Source of the DNA: Deltaproteobacteria bacterium
GTDB lineage: Bacteria > Desulfobacterota_D > UBA1144 > Nemesobacterales > UBA2774
DNA length: 58,784 bases
NCBI GenBank assembly: GCA_029262275.1
Contig: JAJCZS010000007.1
Coordinates: forward strand, 1 to 58,784
Direction of reading: 5' to 3'
Numbering within the stretch: position 1 is the first letter of the stretch; each line of letters starts with the position of its first letter. Shown here piece after piece: positions 1 to 9,200 of the stretch. The notes under the pieces are model-generated. The model saw only the letters and a program-made list of their open reading frames with translations. It was not told the origin of the DNA and made no database searches. A program made the position numbers and the translations under genes.

Positions 1-215
1 ATGCTGGTAAGCTTGAGTACTGTGATATGATAGCAGCCGGAATCATCGACCCAGCCAAGGTAACAAGGAGTGCAATCCTAAACGCATCAAGTGTTGCTGG
101 ACTACTCCTAACCACTGAAGCTCTTATCGCTGAGAAACCAGAAGCTGGTGGCGGTGATGGTGGCGGTATACCTAACATGGGCGGTATGGGTGGAAGTATG
201 CCTGGAATGATGTAA
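1..215 (+). CDS. groEL: GroEL chaperonin, C-terminal fragment
   Basis: The frame is open from base 3 to the TAA at 213-215, and the 5' part lies outside the window. The visible 70 residues match the end of GroEL: a [17 protein letters not shown] segment, then [13 protein letters not shown], then a Gly/Met-rich tail ending [11 protein letters not shown]. GroEL is the ATP-driven cytosolic folding chamber, and the GGM tail lies inside the cavity. A hairpin terminator follows directly, so this is the last gene of its operon. An ATG at 27 is only an internal Met codon. Confidence 0.97.
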   Translation, partial: AGKLEYCDMIAAGIIDPAKVTRSAILNASSVAGLLLTTEALIAEKPEAGGGDGGGIPNMGGMGGSMPGMM

Positions 216-247
216 ACAATTGAAATTAAATTAAAAAATATTAGAAG

Positions 248-281
248 GCGGGCTCTCCTACAAAGGTTAGCCCGCTTTTTT
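248..281 (+). terminator. Rho-independent terminator after groEL
   Basis: GCGGGCT at 248-254 pairs with AGCCCGC at 269-275, and six T follow. The minus-strand HAD gene ends at 285, so the same hairpin may also stop that transcript, although its T-run on that strand is poorer. Confidence 0.9.
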
Positions 282-284
282 ATA

Positions 285-962
285 TTATTCGAATATTCTA
301 ACTACTGAATCTAGATCAGATAAATCGTCAAATAAGTAATCAGGATTATGTTCTTCTAGATCTACTCTGGAATAACCACCCGTAGCAACACCAACTGTTA
401 TAGCTCCAGCTGCCCTACCATGGTTTATGTCATACGGGGTATCTCCAATAACAAATCTTTTCTTTATGTCTATACTGTTCCCTATATGGTCACTTGCTCT
501 CTCGTAAGCCTTTAGAATTAAGTGTTCTCTAATATGGGAATCGGAGCCAAACCCCCCAAAGCTAAAATGACTATCTAAGCCACCACTTCTAAGTTTAATC
601 CAGGCCCCTTGCTCTATATTTCCTGTGGCTACACCTAGAATCATGTCTTCTCTAAGTGATAGAGTCTCAAGTAATCGAGGGATACCAGGCATTACCGTAG
701 TTTGAGACATTCCTGTCTCTTCCTCAAGGAAAGGAACATAATATTTGTAGAGCTCCTGGGCCTCTTCATGAGCATAATCTCTATTAAACTCGTTTAGAAA
801 AATCTCTTTTAGGATAATAGGGTCTGTTTTTCCAGCGGCATCTATTTTAGTCATAGCTTCTTTAATACCGTATATCTTCTCAAACGCTCTATTTGCGGCT
901 CTAGTCCCAGCGCCGTTAGTTTGCAAAAGTGTGCCGTCTATATCAAAAAGTAAAAGTTTCAT
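285..962 (-). CDS. HAD-superfamily hydrolase, phosphoglycolate phosphatase-like
   Basis: A 225-residue HAD hydrolase. Motif I is DIDGT near the N-terminus, with nucleophile D7 and acid/base D9. Motif II is VATGN with T113, and motif IV is GDTPYD with D174 and D178. The segment between motifs I and II (about residues 15-100) fits a helical C1 cap as in PGP/beta-phosphoglucomutase-type enzymes. A cytosolic phosphatase on a small phosphorylated metabolite is expected, but the substrate cannot be read from sequence. The gene follows the BtrH-like gene by three bases, so the two are co-transcribed and probably translationally coupled. Confidence 0.9.
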   Translation of the reverse strand: MKLLLFDIDGTLLQTNGAGTRAANRAFEKIYGIKEAMTKIDAAGKTDPIILKEIFLNEFNRDYAHEEAQELYKYYVPFLEEETGMSQTTVMPGIPRLLETLSLREDMILGVATGNIEQGAWIKLRSGGLDSHFSFGGFGSDSHIREHLILKAYERASDHIGNSIDIKKRFVIGDTPYDINHGRAAGAITVGVATGGYSRVDLEEHNPDYLFDDLSDLDSVVRIFE

Positions 963-965
963 ATC

Positions 966-1973
966 TCAACTCGCCTCAATTTTTTCTATTACTGTAGAAT
1001 AGAACTCAGTCTCTAGCTCCCAGAGCTCATATGCTTTTTTAGATGCTAAACTTAATAAACCAGCCTCAGGACTCTCCTTTTCACTTATATCTTTAAGGAG
1101 TAGAGCAATATCACTCCATTTGCCCCCGATATTATTCATCTTATTAGATAAGTCTAAATCTTTTATTAAAGGCACAATTTCCTGAGCTTCATTTAAAAAA
1201 TCTCTGTATATCCATCTAAAACCTGCTCCTCCAACCCCTCTTTTCTTTATCACTTGATAACCAAACCGTGAGCACCATTTCCAGTCAGAAACATCTTTCC
1301 AATTTGGCAAATCCTCTGACCAAAGCTTTATCTTATGAACCCCTGACTCACCCCTTCCTCCACTAGAACCTTGGAGCATCTTTCTGGCATTCTCACGAAT
1401 GGCCCTAGGTATGAGGTCCTCTAAGTTCTCAATAGGTTTATCTAGCTTTACTTCCATGAAGTTATTATTGAGGGGGTTAGATAGATCCTTAGAAGCCATA
1501 CCGTCTCTAAAATCTGCATAAGGAACTTTTTTAAGACCTTCTAGGTGATTATCAGCAACAAACATAGTTTTGGATTCATCGTCATATCCCCAAACTGATA
1601 CAATGTGCCCAGGAAAATGGGTGTTGGAATTATAGTATTCTAAATAGTATATATCTGTTTGTATTATGACCGGTACATTTTCATTAATATAAGTTTTGAT
1701 TGTGTCAATAACATCAGAGCCCGCATGTTTCCAGGAGGTTTCCTTGTTTACTAGGCTTAGAAAAGTTGTCTCCATCAAAGGTCCTCTAACAAATATCATA
1801 TGAGAGGGGCTTATATCATCTCTTATGGAATAATAGAAACCAAGACCTCCACCAATGCCAAAACACATAGCTTCAGACCAGTTGTATCCATAGTGTGTCA
1901 TAACGTCTCTGAGTGTAACAGAGCCACAGTGAAGACCGGGGATATGTACCCAATTATCTATTATCCTTTTCAT
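966..1973 (-). CDS. BtrH N-terminal-like / DUF4872 protein
   Basis: A 335-residue protein without a signal peptide. The N-terminus carries LHCGSVTLRDVMTHYG and SEAMCFGIGGGLGF, the hallmark of the BtrH N-terminal fold, a cysteine-peptidase-like acyltransferase domain. C16 next to H15 is the likely nucleophile. GHIVSVWGYDD (H123) and FVADNH (D141) could complete a Cys-His-Asp triad. The C-terminal half, helical from about residue 180, corresponds to DUF4872. BtrH moves an acyl group from a carrier protein in butirosin synthesis, but stand-alone homologues are uncharacterised. No carrier protein or NRPS gene is nearby. It shares an operon with the HAD phosphatase. Confidence 0.8.
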   Translation of the reverse strand: MKRIIDNWVHIPGLHCGSVTLRDVMTHYGYNWSEAMCFGIGGGLGFYYSIRDDISPSHMIFVRGPLMETTFLSLVNKETSWKHAGSDVIDTIKTYINENVPVIIQTDIYYLEYYNSNTHFPGHIVSVWGYDDESKTMFVADNHLEGLKKVPYADFRDGMASKDLSNPLNNNFMEVKLDKPIENLEDLIPRAIRENARKMLQGSSGGRGESGVHKIKLWSEDLPNWKDVSDWKWCSRFGYQVIKKRGVGGAGFRWIYRDFLNEAQEIVPLIKDLDLSNKMNNIGGKWSDIALLLKDISEKESPEAGLLSLASKKAYELWELETEFYSTVIEKIEAS

Positions 1974-2105
1974 ACGGGTATTAAATTACCATAAGATCAT
2001 CTTTTTATTCAGTATAAGGTGAATAATTTAAGGTGAAAATTAGATTAGAAAAAGTGGATACTCCTAACATTATGTAATTTTAGGAAATTAGTTTATACTA
2101 TTAAC

Positions 2106-2256
2106 AGGGTGATAAGTAAGTTCTAATTATGGTCGGAAGCCAAAAGCAGAACTACTAGAGATCCAATATACAATTTCATAGTTTGTTTTAACTTGCCATC
2201 ATCCTCCAAAGGGCGAGCTGGTGAAAATTTTTTTCACTAGCTTGCCCTTGTTTTTA
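2106..2256 (+). ncRNA. Candidate small RNA ending in a strong terminator
   Basis: A rho-independent terminator at 2211-2256 stands about 1.9 kb downstream of the nearest plus-strand gene, so it should end a transcript of its own. A TATACT hexamer at 2094-2099 would start RNA near 2106, giving about 150 nt, although no good -35 box is visible. Inside, AGTTC (2118-2122) can pair with GAACT (2148-2152) around a GGTC-GGAA-GCC hairpin. The GGAA loop followed by AAGCAG recalls SRP RNA helix 8, but the conserved 5' strand of that helix is missing. It could instead be a long 5' leader with an attenuator for the gene at 2330. Confidence 0.35.
2211..2256 (+). terminator. Long hairpin terminator or attenuator
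   Basis: The arms GGGCGAGCTGGTGAAA and TTTCACTAGCTTGCCC form a 16-bp stem with two G-U pairs, followed by TTGTTTTTA. It lies about 75 bp before the ATG at 2330, so it either ends an upstream small RNA or attenuates that gene. Confidence 0.85.
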
Positions 2257-2329
2257 TACTTATTGCATCTTACCGCTTTAAATTTCATCCATTATACTAA
2301 ACATATGTTTTAATTGGAGGCGCTGCTTA

Positions 2330-3265
2330 ATGAATAGAATCATATTTGTATTAACACTCGTTTTCTTTCTGATTATAAGTCCTTTCTTGGTGGCTCAGGC
2401 TCAGGAATCAGCCGATACTCTAAATGTTGTGGACTCTCAAGATTTTAAGGACTACTGGTACAGTGGAAAAGCTGAGATTACTAGCTACAAACTAGAACAG
2501 GCACGCTATGGTGAGCTTCACGAAGGCTATGCGGTGCTAGTTTTTGTAACCGAGGATTTCTCAAAATCTAAACAGGTGAAATTGGATAACCCACAAAGTG
2601 CTAAGGGGGACGGGGTTAAAGTCCTTAAGCTAAACAGGATAAAGAAATTCGATACAGGTGTGTACCGCTACTCTATGATGGATTCGGTTTTTACGCCTGT
2701 CTATATGAATGAGTATCCTAATACCTTAAAACTCACATCTTCTTCTCAGGAATGGTGCGGTAATACTTTTACCCAGCTTAACCTGGATGATAACGGTTAT
2801 GATGTGAGGAGTTTTTCATATTTTGAATCCGAGGGCGATCAAAAATACAGTCTCCAAAAAGAGATTCTAGAAGATGAATTGTGGGCCAGGATTAGACTTG
2901 AGCCGAAGAGTCTTCCTCAAGGAAGGATTAAAATAATACCAGCAGCCATGGCATCTAGGCTTACTCATAATGAGCTTAAGGTGGAAATTGCTGAAGCAAC
3001 CCTTGTAGAGAACTCCGATGATTCCAATTTGATGGATTACACACTGGTTTATGATGATTCAGGTAGAACTATGAAGATTACGTTTGGCAAATTGTTTCCA
3101 TACGAAATTCTATCTTGGGAGGAAACGTATAAAAGCGGTTTTGGCCCTGGAGCAAAAACTCTTACAACTAGGGCAGTGAAGAATAAGGTTTTAATTAGCG
3201 ATTACTGGAATCAGAATAAGAATATTGATCGTGAATTGAGAGAAAAACTGGGGTTAGAAAACTAG
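2330..3265 (+). CDS. Exported protein of a family often labelled septum formation inhibitor Maf
   Basis: A 311-residue protein with a clear signal peptide (Lys/Arg-poor start, hydrophobic run, cut near AQAQE), so it is periplasmic. YWYSGKAEITSYKLEQARYG, VLVFVTEDFSKSKQVK and SSSQEWCGNTF match a family that is common in Bacteroidota. Databases often call it Maf there, but it has no Maf nucleotide pyrophosphatase motifs and a different length. The role is unknown. The residues WC in EWCG stand out as conserved. GGAGG lies 9 bp before the ATG. The neighbours are unrelated and it appears monocistronic. The family assignment rests on remembered motifs, without a search. Confidence 0.75.
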   Translation: MNRIIFVLTLVFFLIISPFLVAQAQESADTLNVVDSQDFKDYWYSGKAEITSYKLEQARYGELHEGYAVLVFVTEDFSKSKQVKLDNPQSAKGDGVKVLKLNRIKKFDTGVYRYSMMDSVFTPVYMNEYPNTLKLTSSSQEWCGNTFTQLNLDDNGYDVRSFSYFESEGDQKYSLQKEILEDELWARIRLEPKSLPQGRIKIIPAAMASRLTHNELKVEIAEATLVENSDDSNLMDYTLVYDDSGRTMKITFGKLFPYEILSWEETYKSGFGPGAKTLTTRAVKNKVLISDYWNQNKNIDRELREKLGLEN

Positions 3266-3267
3266 AT

Positions 3268-3305
3268 AAGCGACCCCAACTGGGGCCGCCTATCCAATAA
3301 TTTTT
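3268..3305 (+). terminator. Shared hairpin terminator between convergent genes
   Basis: GCGACCCC pairs with GGGGCCGC across an AACT loop, with one mismatch, and a T-rich stretch follows near 3300. It sits between the plus-strand stop at 3265 and the hsp20 stop at 3304 and could serve both. Confidence 0.6.
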
Positions 3306-3750
3306 AATTGATCTCTACTTTAATTTCTTTAGGTTTAGCTTCTTCTTTTTTGGGTAGAGTCAGCTCAAGCACGCCTTCTTTGTAATTGGCTGTAATTCCT
3401 TCAGTGTCTACGTCGTCTGAGAGAACGAAGCTTCTTGCAAAATTACCATAACTGCGCTCGACTCTTACATAACTGTCTTTTTGGACTTTCTCTTCAAATT
3501 TCTTCTCACCTTTGAGCGTTAGAGTATTATCGTTTACATCAATATTAATTTCCTCTTTGGTCAAGCCCGGAAGCTCAGCGTTGAGAACATAACTGTTCTC
3601 AGTTTCGTAAATGTCTACTTTGGGTGTCCATGTAGCATCATCTAACCCTTCTGCAGGCTGGAGCCCCCAGCCGAACTCATTAATAAATCTATCAACATTG
3701 TTGTGAAACGGTCTAAACCCTCTGTGTGGTTCCCAAACTTTTAATCTCAT
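3304..3750 (-). CDS. Hsp20 / alpha-crystallin family small heat-shock protein
   Basis: 148 residues. The alpha-crystallin domain spans about residues 42-140: WTPKVDIYETENSYVLNAELPG, then ERSYGNFARSFVLSDDVD, then the conserved YKEGVLELTLPK beta strands. It ends in EIKVEIN, which carries an I/V-x-I/V anchor motif for oligomer assembly. It is an ATP-independent cytosolic holdase that keeps unfolding proteins soluble for DnaK or GroEL. GGAGG stands 9 bp upstream of the ATG. A CTTGAAA heptamer further upstream resembles a heat-shock sigma -35 box, but no matching -10 was found. No CIRCE repeat was seen. Confidence 0.95.
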   Translation of the reverse strand: MRLKVWEPHRGFRPFHNNVDRFINEFGWGLQPAEGLDDATWTPKVDIYETENSYVLNAELPGLTKEEINIDVNDNTLTLKGEKKFEEKVQKDSYVRVERSYGNFARSFVLSDDVDTEGITANYKEGVLELTLPKKEEAKPKEIKVEIN

Positions 3751-3881
3751 TTTTTTGACCTCCGTATTGTCTAATTTTTTTCCTACACTTAGAAATTAGT
3801 CACGCTTTTTTATATTTCAAGACAGTTTTTTTCAAACTATAGAAATGAGGTTATGATAGTAAAAGTTTGTAGGAGTGTTCA

Positions 3882-4388
3882 ATGTTAACAGCTGAAGAAA
3901 TAATAAAGATGTTTGATATGAAACTGCTTCCGGGTGAGGGGGGTTATTACTCAGAGACTTATAGATCTAACCACAAAATCGCTGGTTCCTCATTACCTGA
4001 AGAATACAATTCTGAGAGATCACTTAGCACAGCGATATATTATTTGCTTACCCCTGATACAAAATCGTTGCTCCACCGGCTTCCAACGGACGAAATCTTC
4101 CATTTTTATATTGGCGATCCTGTATTGATGCTCAATCTCTATCCAGATGGTTCTTCTGGAACTGTAATCATTGGACAGGATTTAAAAGAGGGTCAGTCAG
4201 TACAAGTTAAAGTACCTAAGGGAATATGGCAGGGGTCTTACTTGATCGACGGTGGTAAATATGCGCTAATGGGAACTACTATGTCGCCTGGGTTCGATTT
4301 TACCGACAATGAAATTGGGGACAGAGAAGATTTAACTAATCTATACCCATCTCAAAAAGAATTAATTGGCAAACTGACTAAAGCTTAA
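3882..4388 (+). CDS. DUF985-type cupin (Cupin_5) protein
   Basis: 168 residues matching the Cupin_5/DUF985 family: LLPGEGGYYSETYRS, TAIYYLL, HRLPTDEIFHFYIGDP, VPKGIWQGSYL and MSPGFDFTDNEIGDREDL. The two beta-barrel cupin motifs are clear. H86 and the E/H pair in DEIFHF are possible metal ligands. It is cytosolic, and its biochemical role is unproven; plant and bacterial relatives have been linked to sugar or stress metabolism. AGGAG precedes the ATG. The last 16 bases of the gene overlap the end of the convergent SurA-like gene. Confidence 0.88.
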   Translation: MLTAEEIIKMFDMKLLPGEGGYYSETYRSNHKIAGSSLPEEYNSERSLSTAIYYLLTPDTKSLLHRLPTDEIFHFYIGDPVLMLNLYPDGSSGTVIIGQDLKEGQSVQVKVPKGIWQGSYLIDGGKYALMGTTMSPGFDFTDNEIGDREDLTNLYPSQKELIGKLTKA

Positions 4389-5373
4389 TTTCAACGTAGG
4401 CTTTCTCTCTCATTTCCTCAAGCCATGTTCTTAGCTGTTCTTGGGCTTTTTGTCTTTGGAGAATTTGGCTGATTTCTGCTTTCTCTGTATCACTAATAAA
4501 TATCTCATCCTCAGATTTTTCTTCTTTCTTCTTATCTTTTTTGTTGCCCGGATCAGTTCGGTTAAGGACTTTTAAAACATGATATCCTGCTGGTGATTGA
4601 ACTGGCCCTGTTACCTTTCCTTCAGGAGTTCTTTCAACGGCTATCTCTAGCTGTTCAATTAAATCGCCCTTTTTGAAAGTTCCTAAATTGCCGCCTTTGT
4701 CAGCGGTAAAGCTATCGTCAGAATACTCTCTTGCTAGAGTTGCAAAATCATCACCTGATTTAGCCATTTGTGCTACTTCAACTGCTTTATCTTCAGCGTT
4801 TGGAGTTTCAGGCGAAATTAGAATGTGAGCGATCTCTACCTCTTCTTCCTCCTGATATGTTTCTGTAATACCTGCTGAATAATCAATCACACCATAATTT
4901 TCCTCATAGTATTCTTTTATTTCTTGATCAGTTACAACAATCTTATTTCTCAATTGTGATTCCATAAGCTTATTGCCCAAGGTTTGTTGTCTCCATTGCT
5001 CTCTAAAGGACTCGGGTGTTAGGTTTTGTTTTTTTAAAACCTCTTCCATTTGCTCTTCATTAAGACCATAACGACTTCTAACTTCTGCTATGCTAGCGTC
5101 GAGCTCTTCTTCGGAGACAGTAAGACCTCTTTTCTTTGCTTCTTGTTCGAATAATTTAGACTCGACCATTTGATTCAGTATCGTTCTCTCATCTACTTGT
5201 TCTGTTGAAGTTGGGTTTAAACTAAGCGAGGCCTCTCTCAATTCTGAGAGGGTGATAAGATCATCGTTTACAACTGCTACTACTCTATCCACCACCTCTT
5301 GTGCATTCAACGATGTGGATAAAACACAGCTTAATAAGAATAAATAGCTGATTTTTAATAGTTTATTTTTCAT
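4378..5373 (-). CDS. SurA-like periplasmic peptidylprolyl isomerase
   Basis: 331 residues from the ATG at 5371-5373. A GTG three codons upstream is possible but less likely. A signal peptide (KNKLLKISYLFLLS, cut near LNAQ) leads to a SurA-type N-terminal chaperone region, from VVDRVVAVVNDDLIT to about residue 170. One parvulin domain follows, with AHILIS, LAREYSDDSFTADKGGNLG and GYHVLKVL. It would escort outer-membrane proteins through the periplasm and isomerise prolyl bonds. An acidic/Lys-rich insert lies near residues 275-295. Its start overlaps the stop of the upstream parvulin lipoprotein gene, so the two are coupled. Confidence 0.92.
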   Translation of the reverse strand: MKNKLLKISYLFLLSCVLSTSLNAQEVVDRVVAVVNDDLITLSELREASLSLNPTSTEQVDERTILNQMVESKLFEQEAKKRGLTVSEEELDASIAEVRSRYGLNEEQMEEVLKKQNLTPESFREQWRQQTLGNKLMESQLRNKIVVTDQEIKEYYEENYGVIDYSAGITETYQEEEEVEIAHILISPETPNAEDKAVEVAQMAKSGDDFATLAREYSDDSFTADKGGNLGTFKKGDLIEQLEIAVERTPEGKVTGPVQSPAGYHVLKVLNRTDPGNKKDKKKEEKSEDEIFISDTEKAEISQILQRQKAQEQLRTWLEEMREKAYVEIKL

Positions 5374-6232
5374 TGGATTCACTTTTATACATCTCCTCTA
5401 GTCTATCTTCATATACCTGCACTTCCCAATCTTCTTTAAGGTCATTTATGTAATTAAAGAGCCCTTCATTTATTAGTTCCGAACGTATCGTACGTTCAAC
5501 CTGTCCAAATGGTGGGAAATCAGGTTCTTTGTTAGCTTTAATTATAAGGTAACCTCCGTCAACTTCAAACGGTTTTGTAATATCTCCCTTGTTGAGTACA
5601 AATATTGCCTCATCAATAGACTCGGGAAATCTTCCCTTGTTGACATATCCTACCTTGCCGCCTCTTTTTTTAGAAATGGGGTCATCAGAAAATTCAATTG
5701 CCAACTCTTCAAAATTCTCACCTGATTTTGCTCTGTCTGAAATCTCTTCGGCCTTAGACAGGGCAGAAGCTTTAGAATTATCTTCACTCGTATTAAATTT
5801 TATAACTATCTTGCTTATATCAATCCGTTCATAGTTCTTTTTATTTTGCTCATAATAGTCCTTAACTTCATCACTGCTTAACTCCAGCTCTTCTAATATT
5901 TCTTTGCCGAAGGTTTTTGCTATAAGTTTTTTCTGATAGCTATCTATTTGTTCCTGAATATCCTCTCTATCTTGAATTCCTCTTTTGTAAGCTTCTTTGT
6001 AGAGAACCTTCTCGTTTATATGAGTTTGTAGGAACTCGTTTAATTTCTTTGGTGATGAGGTATAGATCGTCTTTTGTTTGTAAGAAAGTTTATCGAGTTC
6101 TTTGGCTAGATCGTCTCTTGTTATGTTCTCTGACCCTATCTTAACTAGGATTTCTGAGGATACATCTTCGTTCTTAGAATTGTTGCAGCTTAGAACAAGA
6201 CAAGTAAGCATAATTATAATTAAAACTCTCAT
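5363..6232 (-). CDS. Parvulin-type peptidylprolyl isomerase lipoprotein
   Basis: 289 residues. The signal ends in a lipobox LVLSC with C16 as the lipidated residue, so this is a membrane-anchored periplasmic protein. The N-terminal SurA-like helical region carries KIGSENITRDDLAKEL, and the parvulin domain carries LAIEFSDDPISKKRGGKVGYV and GGYLIIKANK. It is probably a PrsA/SurA-like foldase. It lies between mfd and a second SurA-like gene; mfd followed by parvulin genes is an arrangement I recall from Geobacter-type genomes. GGAG lies 10 bp upstream of the ATG. The gap to mfd is 24 bp. Confidence 0.9.
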   Translation of the reverse strand: MRVLIIIMLTCLVLSCNNSKNEDVSSEILVKIGSENITRDDLAKELDKLSYKQKTIYTSSPKKLNEFLQTHINEKVLYKEAYKRGIQDREDIQEQIDSYQKKLIAKTFGKEILEELELSSDEVKDYYEQNKKNYERIDISKIVIKFNTSEDNSKASALSKAEEISDRAKSGENFEELAIEFSDDPISKKRGGKVGYVNKGRFPESIDEAIFVLNKGDITKPFEVDGGYLIIKANKEPDFPPFGQVERTIRSELINEGLFNYINDLKEDWEVQVYEDRLEEMYKSESNEK

Positions 6233-6256
6233 ATACTTTATTCTCCGGGTTAATAA

Positions 6257-9200
6257 TTAATGAGTCCTCGATTTTGAATTCTCAAGTTTATGTAGATCTT
6301 GCAATATATGTCTAGTCTCCCCAATGGAATCATCGTTTTCATGAAATACTTCCATTTTCCCTTTCGGTGGAAAACTACTATAAAAGTTTGAATTTTCTGA
6401 AAATATTATAACGGTTCTTTTCTCTTTTATCTCTGCTTTATCAATGTATAGACCTTTCATTAGAAGTTTTAGATCCATCAGCTCAATCAAGTTTAAAGTG
6501 GGCTCCGGGATGTCTCCAAATCTATCAGTTAGCTCTACTTTTAAATCAAGAATTTCTTTCTCACTATCCAGGGCAGATAATCTCTTATATAGAAGAAGCC
6601 TCTCAGCATCGCTACTAACATAATCGTCTGGTATAAGGGCAGACATATTAAGAGATATCTCTGGCTCAACCTCTTCTTTTTGAACTTCTCCTTGAAGTCT
6701 TTTGACCGCCCCTTCAAGCATGTCTAGATACATCTCAAGCCCAACATCTGCAATATGACCTGATTGTTCGTTACCAAAGAGATGACCAGCTCCCCTTATC
6801 TCTAAATCAGATAGGGCGAGTTTAAACCCTGATCCGAGCTCTTTAAATTCTGATATTACTTTTAGCCTTCTTTTAGCCTCATCAGTAAGAGGTTTTGATG
6901 AAGGAATTAATAAATAAGCGTAGGCCTTTTTTTCTGAGCGGCCAACTCTTCCCCTTAGTTGATATAGATCGGCGAGCCCAAACGTGTGGGCTTGGTCAAT
7001 CACAATTGTGTTAGCCCTAGGTATATCCAGTCCGGATTCTACAATTGCAGTTGTAACTAGTATGTCTATATCGCCCTTAATAAATTTCCCAATACTTTCC
7101 TCAAGTGGTTTTTCTCTCATTCTTCCGTGTGTAACTTCAATCCTGGCATTAGGAACCAGAGTTTGTACCTGATCTGCAACTCTGTATATATCCTTGATCC
7201 TGTTGTGTATAAAGAATATGGCCCCCCCTCGTTTAATCTCATTTGATAGCGCTTCAGCAATAATATTGCCGCTTGTCTTATAAACATAGGTCTCAATCGA
7301 CTGTCTTCCTTCCGGAGGTGTAGTTATGAGGCTGATGTCTCTGATTTTAGCAAGTGAGAGTTGAAGAGTTCTTGGGATTGGAGTTGCGCTAAGAGAAAGT
7401 ACATCAACACCATGTTTAAGCTTTTTAAGCTTTTCTTTCTGGGCTACGCCAAATCTGTGCTCCTCATCAATAATTAGTAGCCCCAAATCCTTAAACTTGA
7501 TTTTGTCATTTAGAAGTTTATGGGTACCGATAATTATATCGATTTTGCCTTCTTCCAGTTTCTTGATTGTCTCTTTTTCATCTTTGCCGGTATTGAATCT
7601 CGACAAAGCAGCAATACTTAAAGGATATTCTTTTAACCTCTGTATAGCTGTTTTTTGGTGTTGATCGGCAAGAAGGGTAGTAGGAACCAGGAAAGCCACC
7701 TGTTTTCCATCCATAGCGGCTTTAAATGCCGCTCTGAGTGCAACCTCGGTTTTTCCAAATCCCACGTCGCCGCATATTAACCGGTCCATAGGTTTTGAAG
7801 ATTCCATGTCCTGCATCACATCCTCAATTGCAGCCTCCTGATCAGGAGTCTCTTCATACCCAAACTCCAATTCAAACTCTCTGTATGTTTCATCCCTTTT
7901 TGAATATTGAAATCCCTTTTCTGCTTTTCTACGTGCGTAGAGCTCTAACAGCTCACCTGCAACACTCTCAACTGCTTTTCTTACTTTTTTAACCCTAGTG
8001 GTCCAGCTCTGGTTTCCGAGTCTGTCTATTTTGTGGGGTTTCCCGTCTCCAATATATCTCTGAACAAGTTTAAGCTTGTCTACAGGTACATAAATCTTGT
8101 CCCCACCCGAATATTCGCATTGTATAAAATCCCCCTCAGTGTCGCCTATCTTGAGCTTCTTAAGATTTCTAAAGATTCCAATACCAAACTCAACATGAAC
8201 GATGTAATCGCCTGGTTTAAGCTCGCTAAACGATGTTATAAATGCCGACGGGACATCTTTGCCCTTTTTGTATGTAGCTCTATTCTTTTTCTCTCCAAAT
8301 ATCTCTTCCTCTGTAAGGATTTCAAGCTTTGCCTGCTGGAATTTAAATCCACGGGACAAGCTGCCTATGTATGAGTTTATATTTTTGTATCCCCTCTCTT
8401 CTATTAGGCTCAGAATTTTTTCCTGTTCGTTTTGTGTTTTGAAAGCCAGAAGAAGTGAATATCCTTCTTTCTTTGATTCATCAATTTTTTTTGAAAGGGT
8501 GTCTATAGGAGAATCTTCTTCACTAGACTGTCTGTTTATAATAGGCTCTGTATTAAAACTGAAAGACACGTCATTGTGGTCTGATATCTCAAGGTCAGTA
8601 AGCAGAATATTCTGGTATTTCCCAAGGTTCTTTTTTATGAAGTCATTTTTGAAATATAGCTCCTCAATTTCAGGGACAATCTTAAGCTGTTTTTTTAAAC
8701 CCATATGGGTTTCTGATAATCCTTCAATAAATGATTCTATGCTATCAGCATTTTCTTCAGGCTCGTCTTCTATTATTAATGTGTCGTTAGACAAATAATC
8801 AAAGATTGAGCCTAGCTTGGAATAAAATGCAGGGAGCATCCATTCCATATTTGGAATTCTGTCCCCTTTCTCTATCGGCTCAAATATCTCGTGCTTATTG
8901 CGTGCTGTGACTCCACCTTGCTCTCCCTTTGCTCTCAAATACTTAATTGCCCTACTGGTTGATGCTTGGTCAAGCACAATAGAGCTGACAGGTAAAATTG
9001 TGGTCATCTCTAATTTCTCTGTAGTTTTCTGATTCTCTACATTAAATTCCCTTATTGAACCAACTTCGTCTCCGATGAATTCAATCCTTATAGGACTAAT
9101 ATGCCCAGGCGAGAATATGTCCAGTATAGATCCTCTAGTGCTGATATCACCCCTGCCTTGGACAAAATCAGTTTCGACATATCCTGTTTGTCTGAGCTTT

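Larger units (their letters stand above)
1974..2329. other. Intergenic region, 356 bp, with repeat and RNA signals
   Basis: This region separates the minus-strand BtrH operon from the plus-strand gene at 2330. It contains a direct repeat of AAGGTGAA at 2016-2023 and 2030-2037, a plausible operator for the minus-strand operon. It also holds a TATACT hexamer at 2094-2099 and the terminator-ended segment described separately. No reading frame of note is present. GGAGG at 2316-2320 is the ribosome site of the next gene. Confidence 0.5.

Noticed and set aside
2128-2150. SRP (4.5S) RNA
   Set aside because: GGAA loop followed by AAGCAG is suggestive, but the conserved opposite strand of helix 8 is missing and the surrounding pairing is weak, so it is kept only as an unnamed candidate RNA.
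3751-3881. Heat-shock sigma promoter for hsp20
   Set aside because: Only the -35-like CTTGAAA is present; no CCCCAT-type -10 box follows at the right distance.
8033-8798. Open frames of 113 and 179 codons on the plus strand within mfd
   Set aside because: They lie antisense to conserved Mfd domains, lack ribosome sites and show no family motifs.
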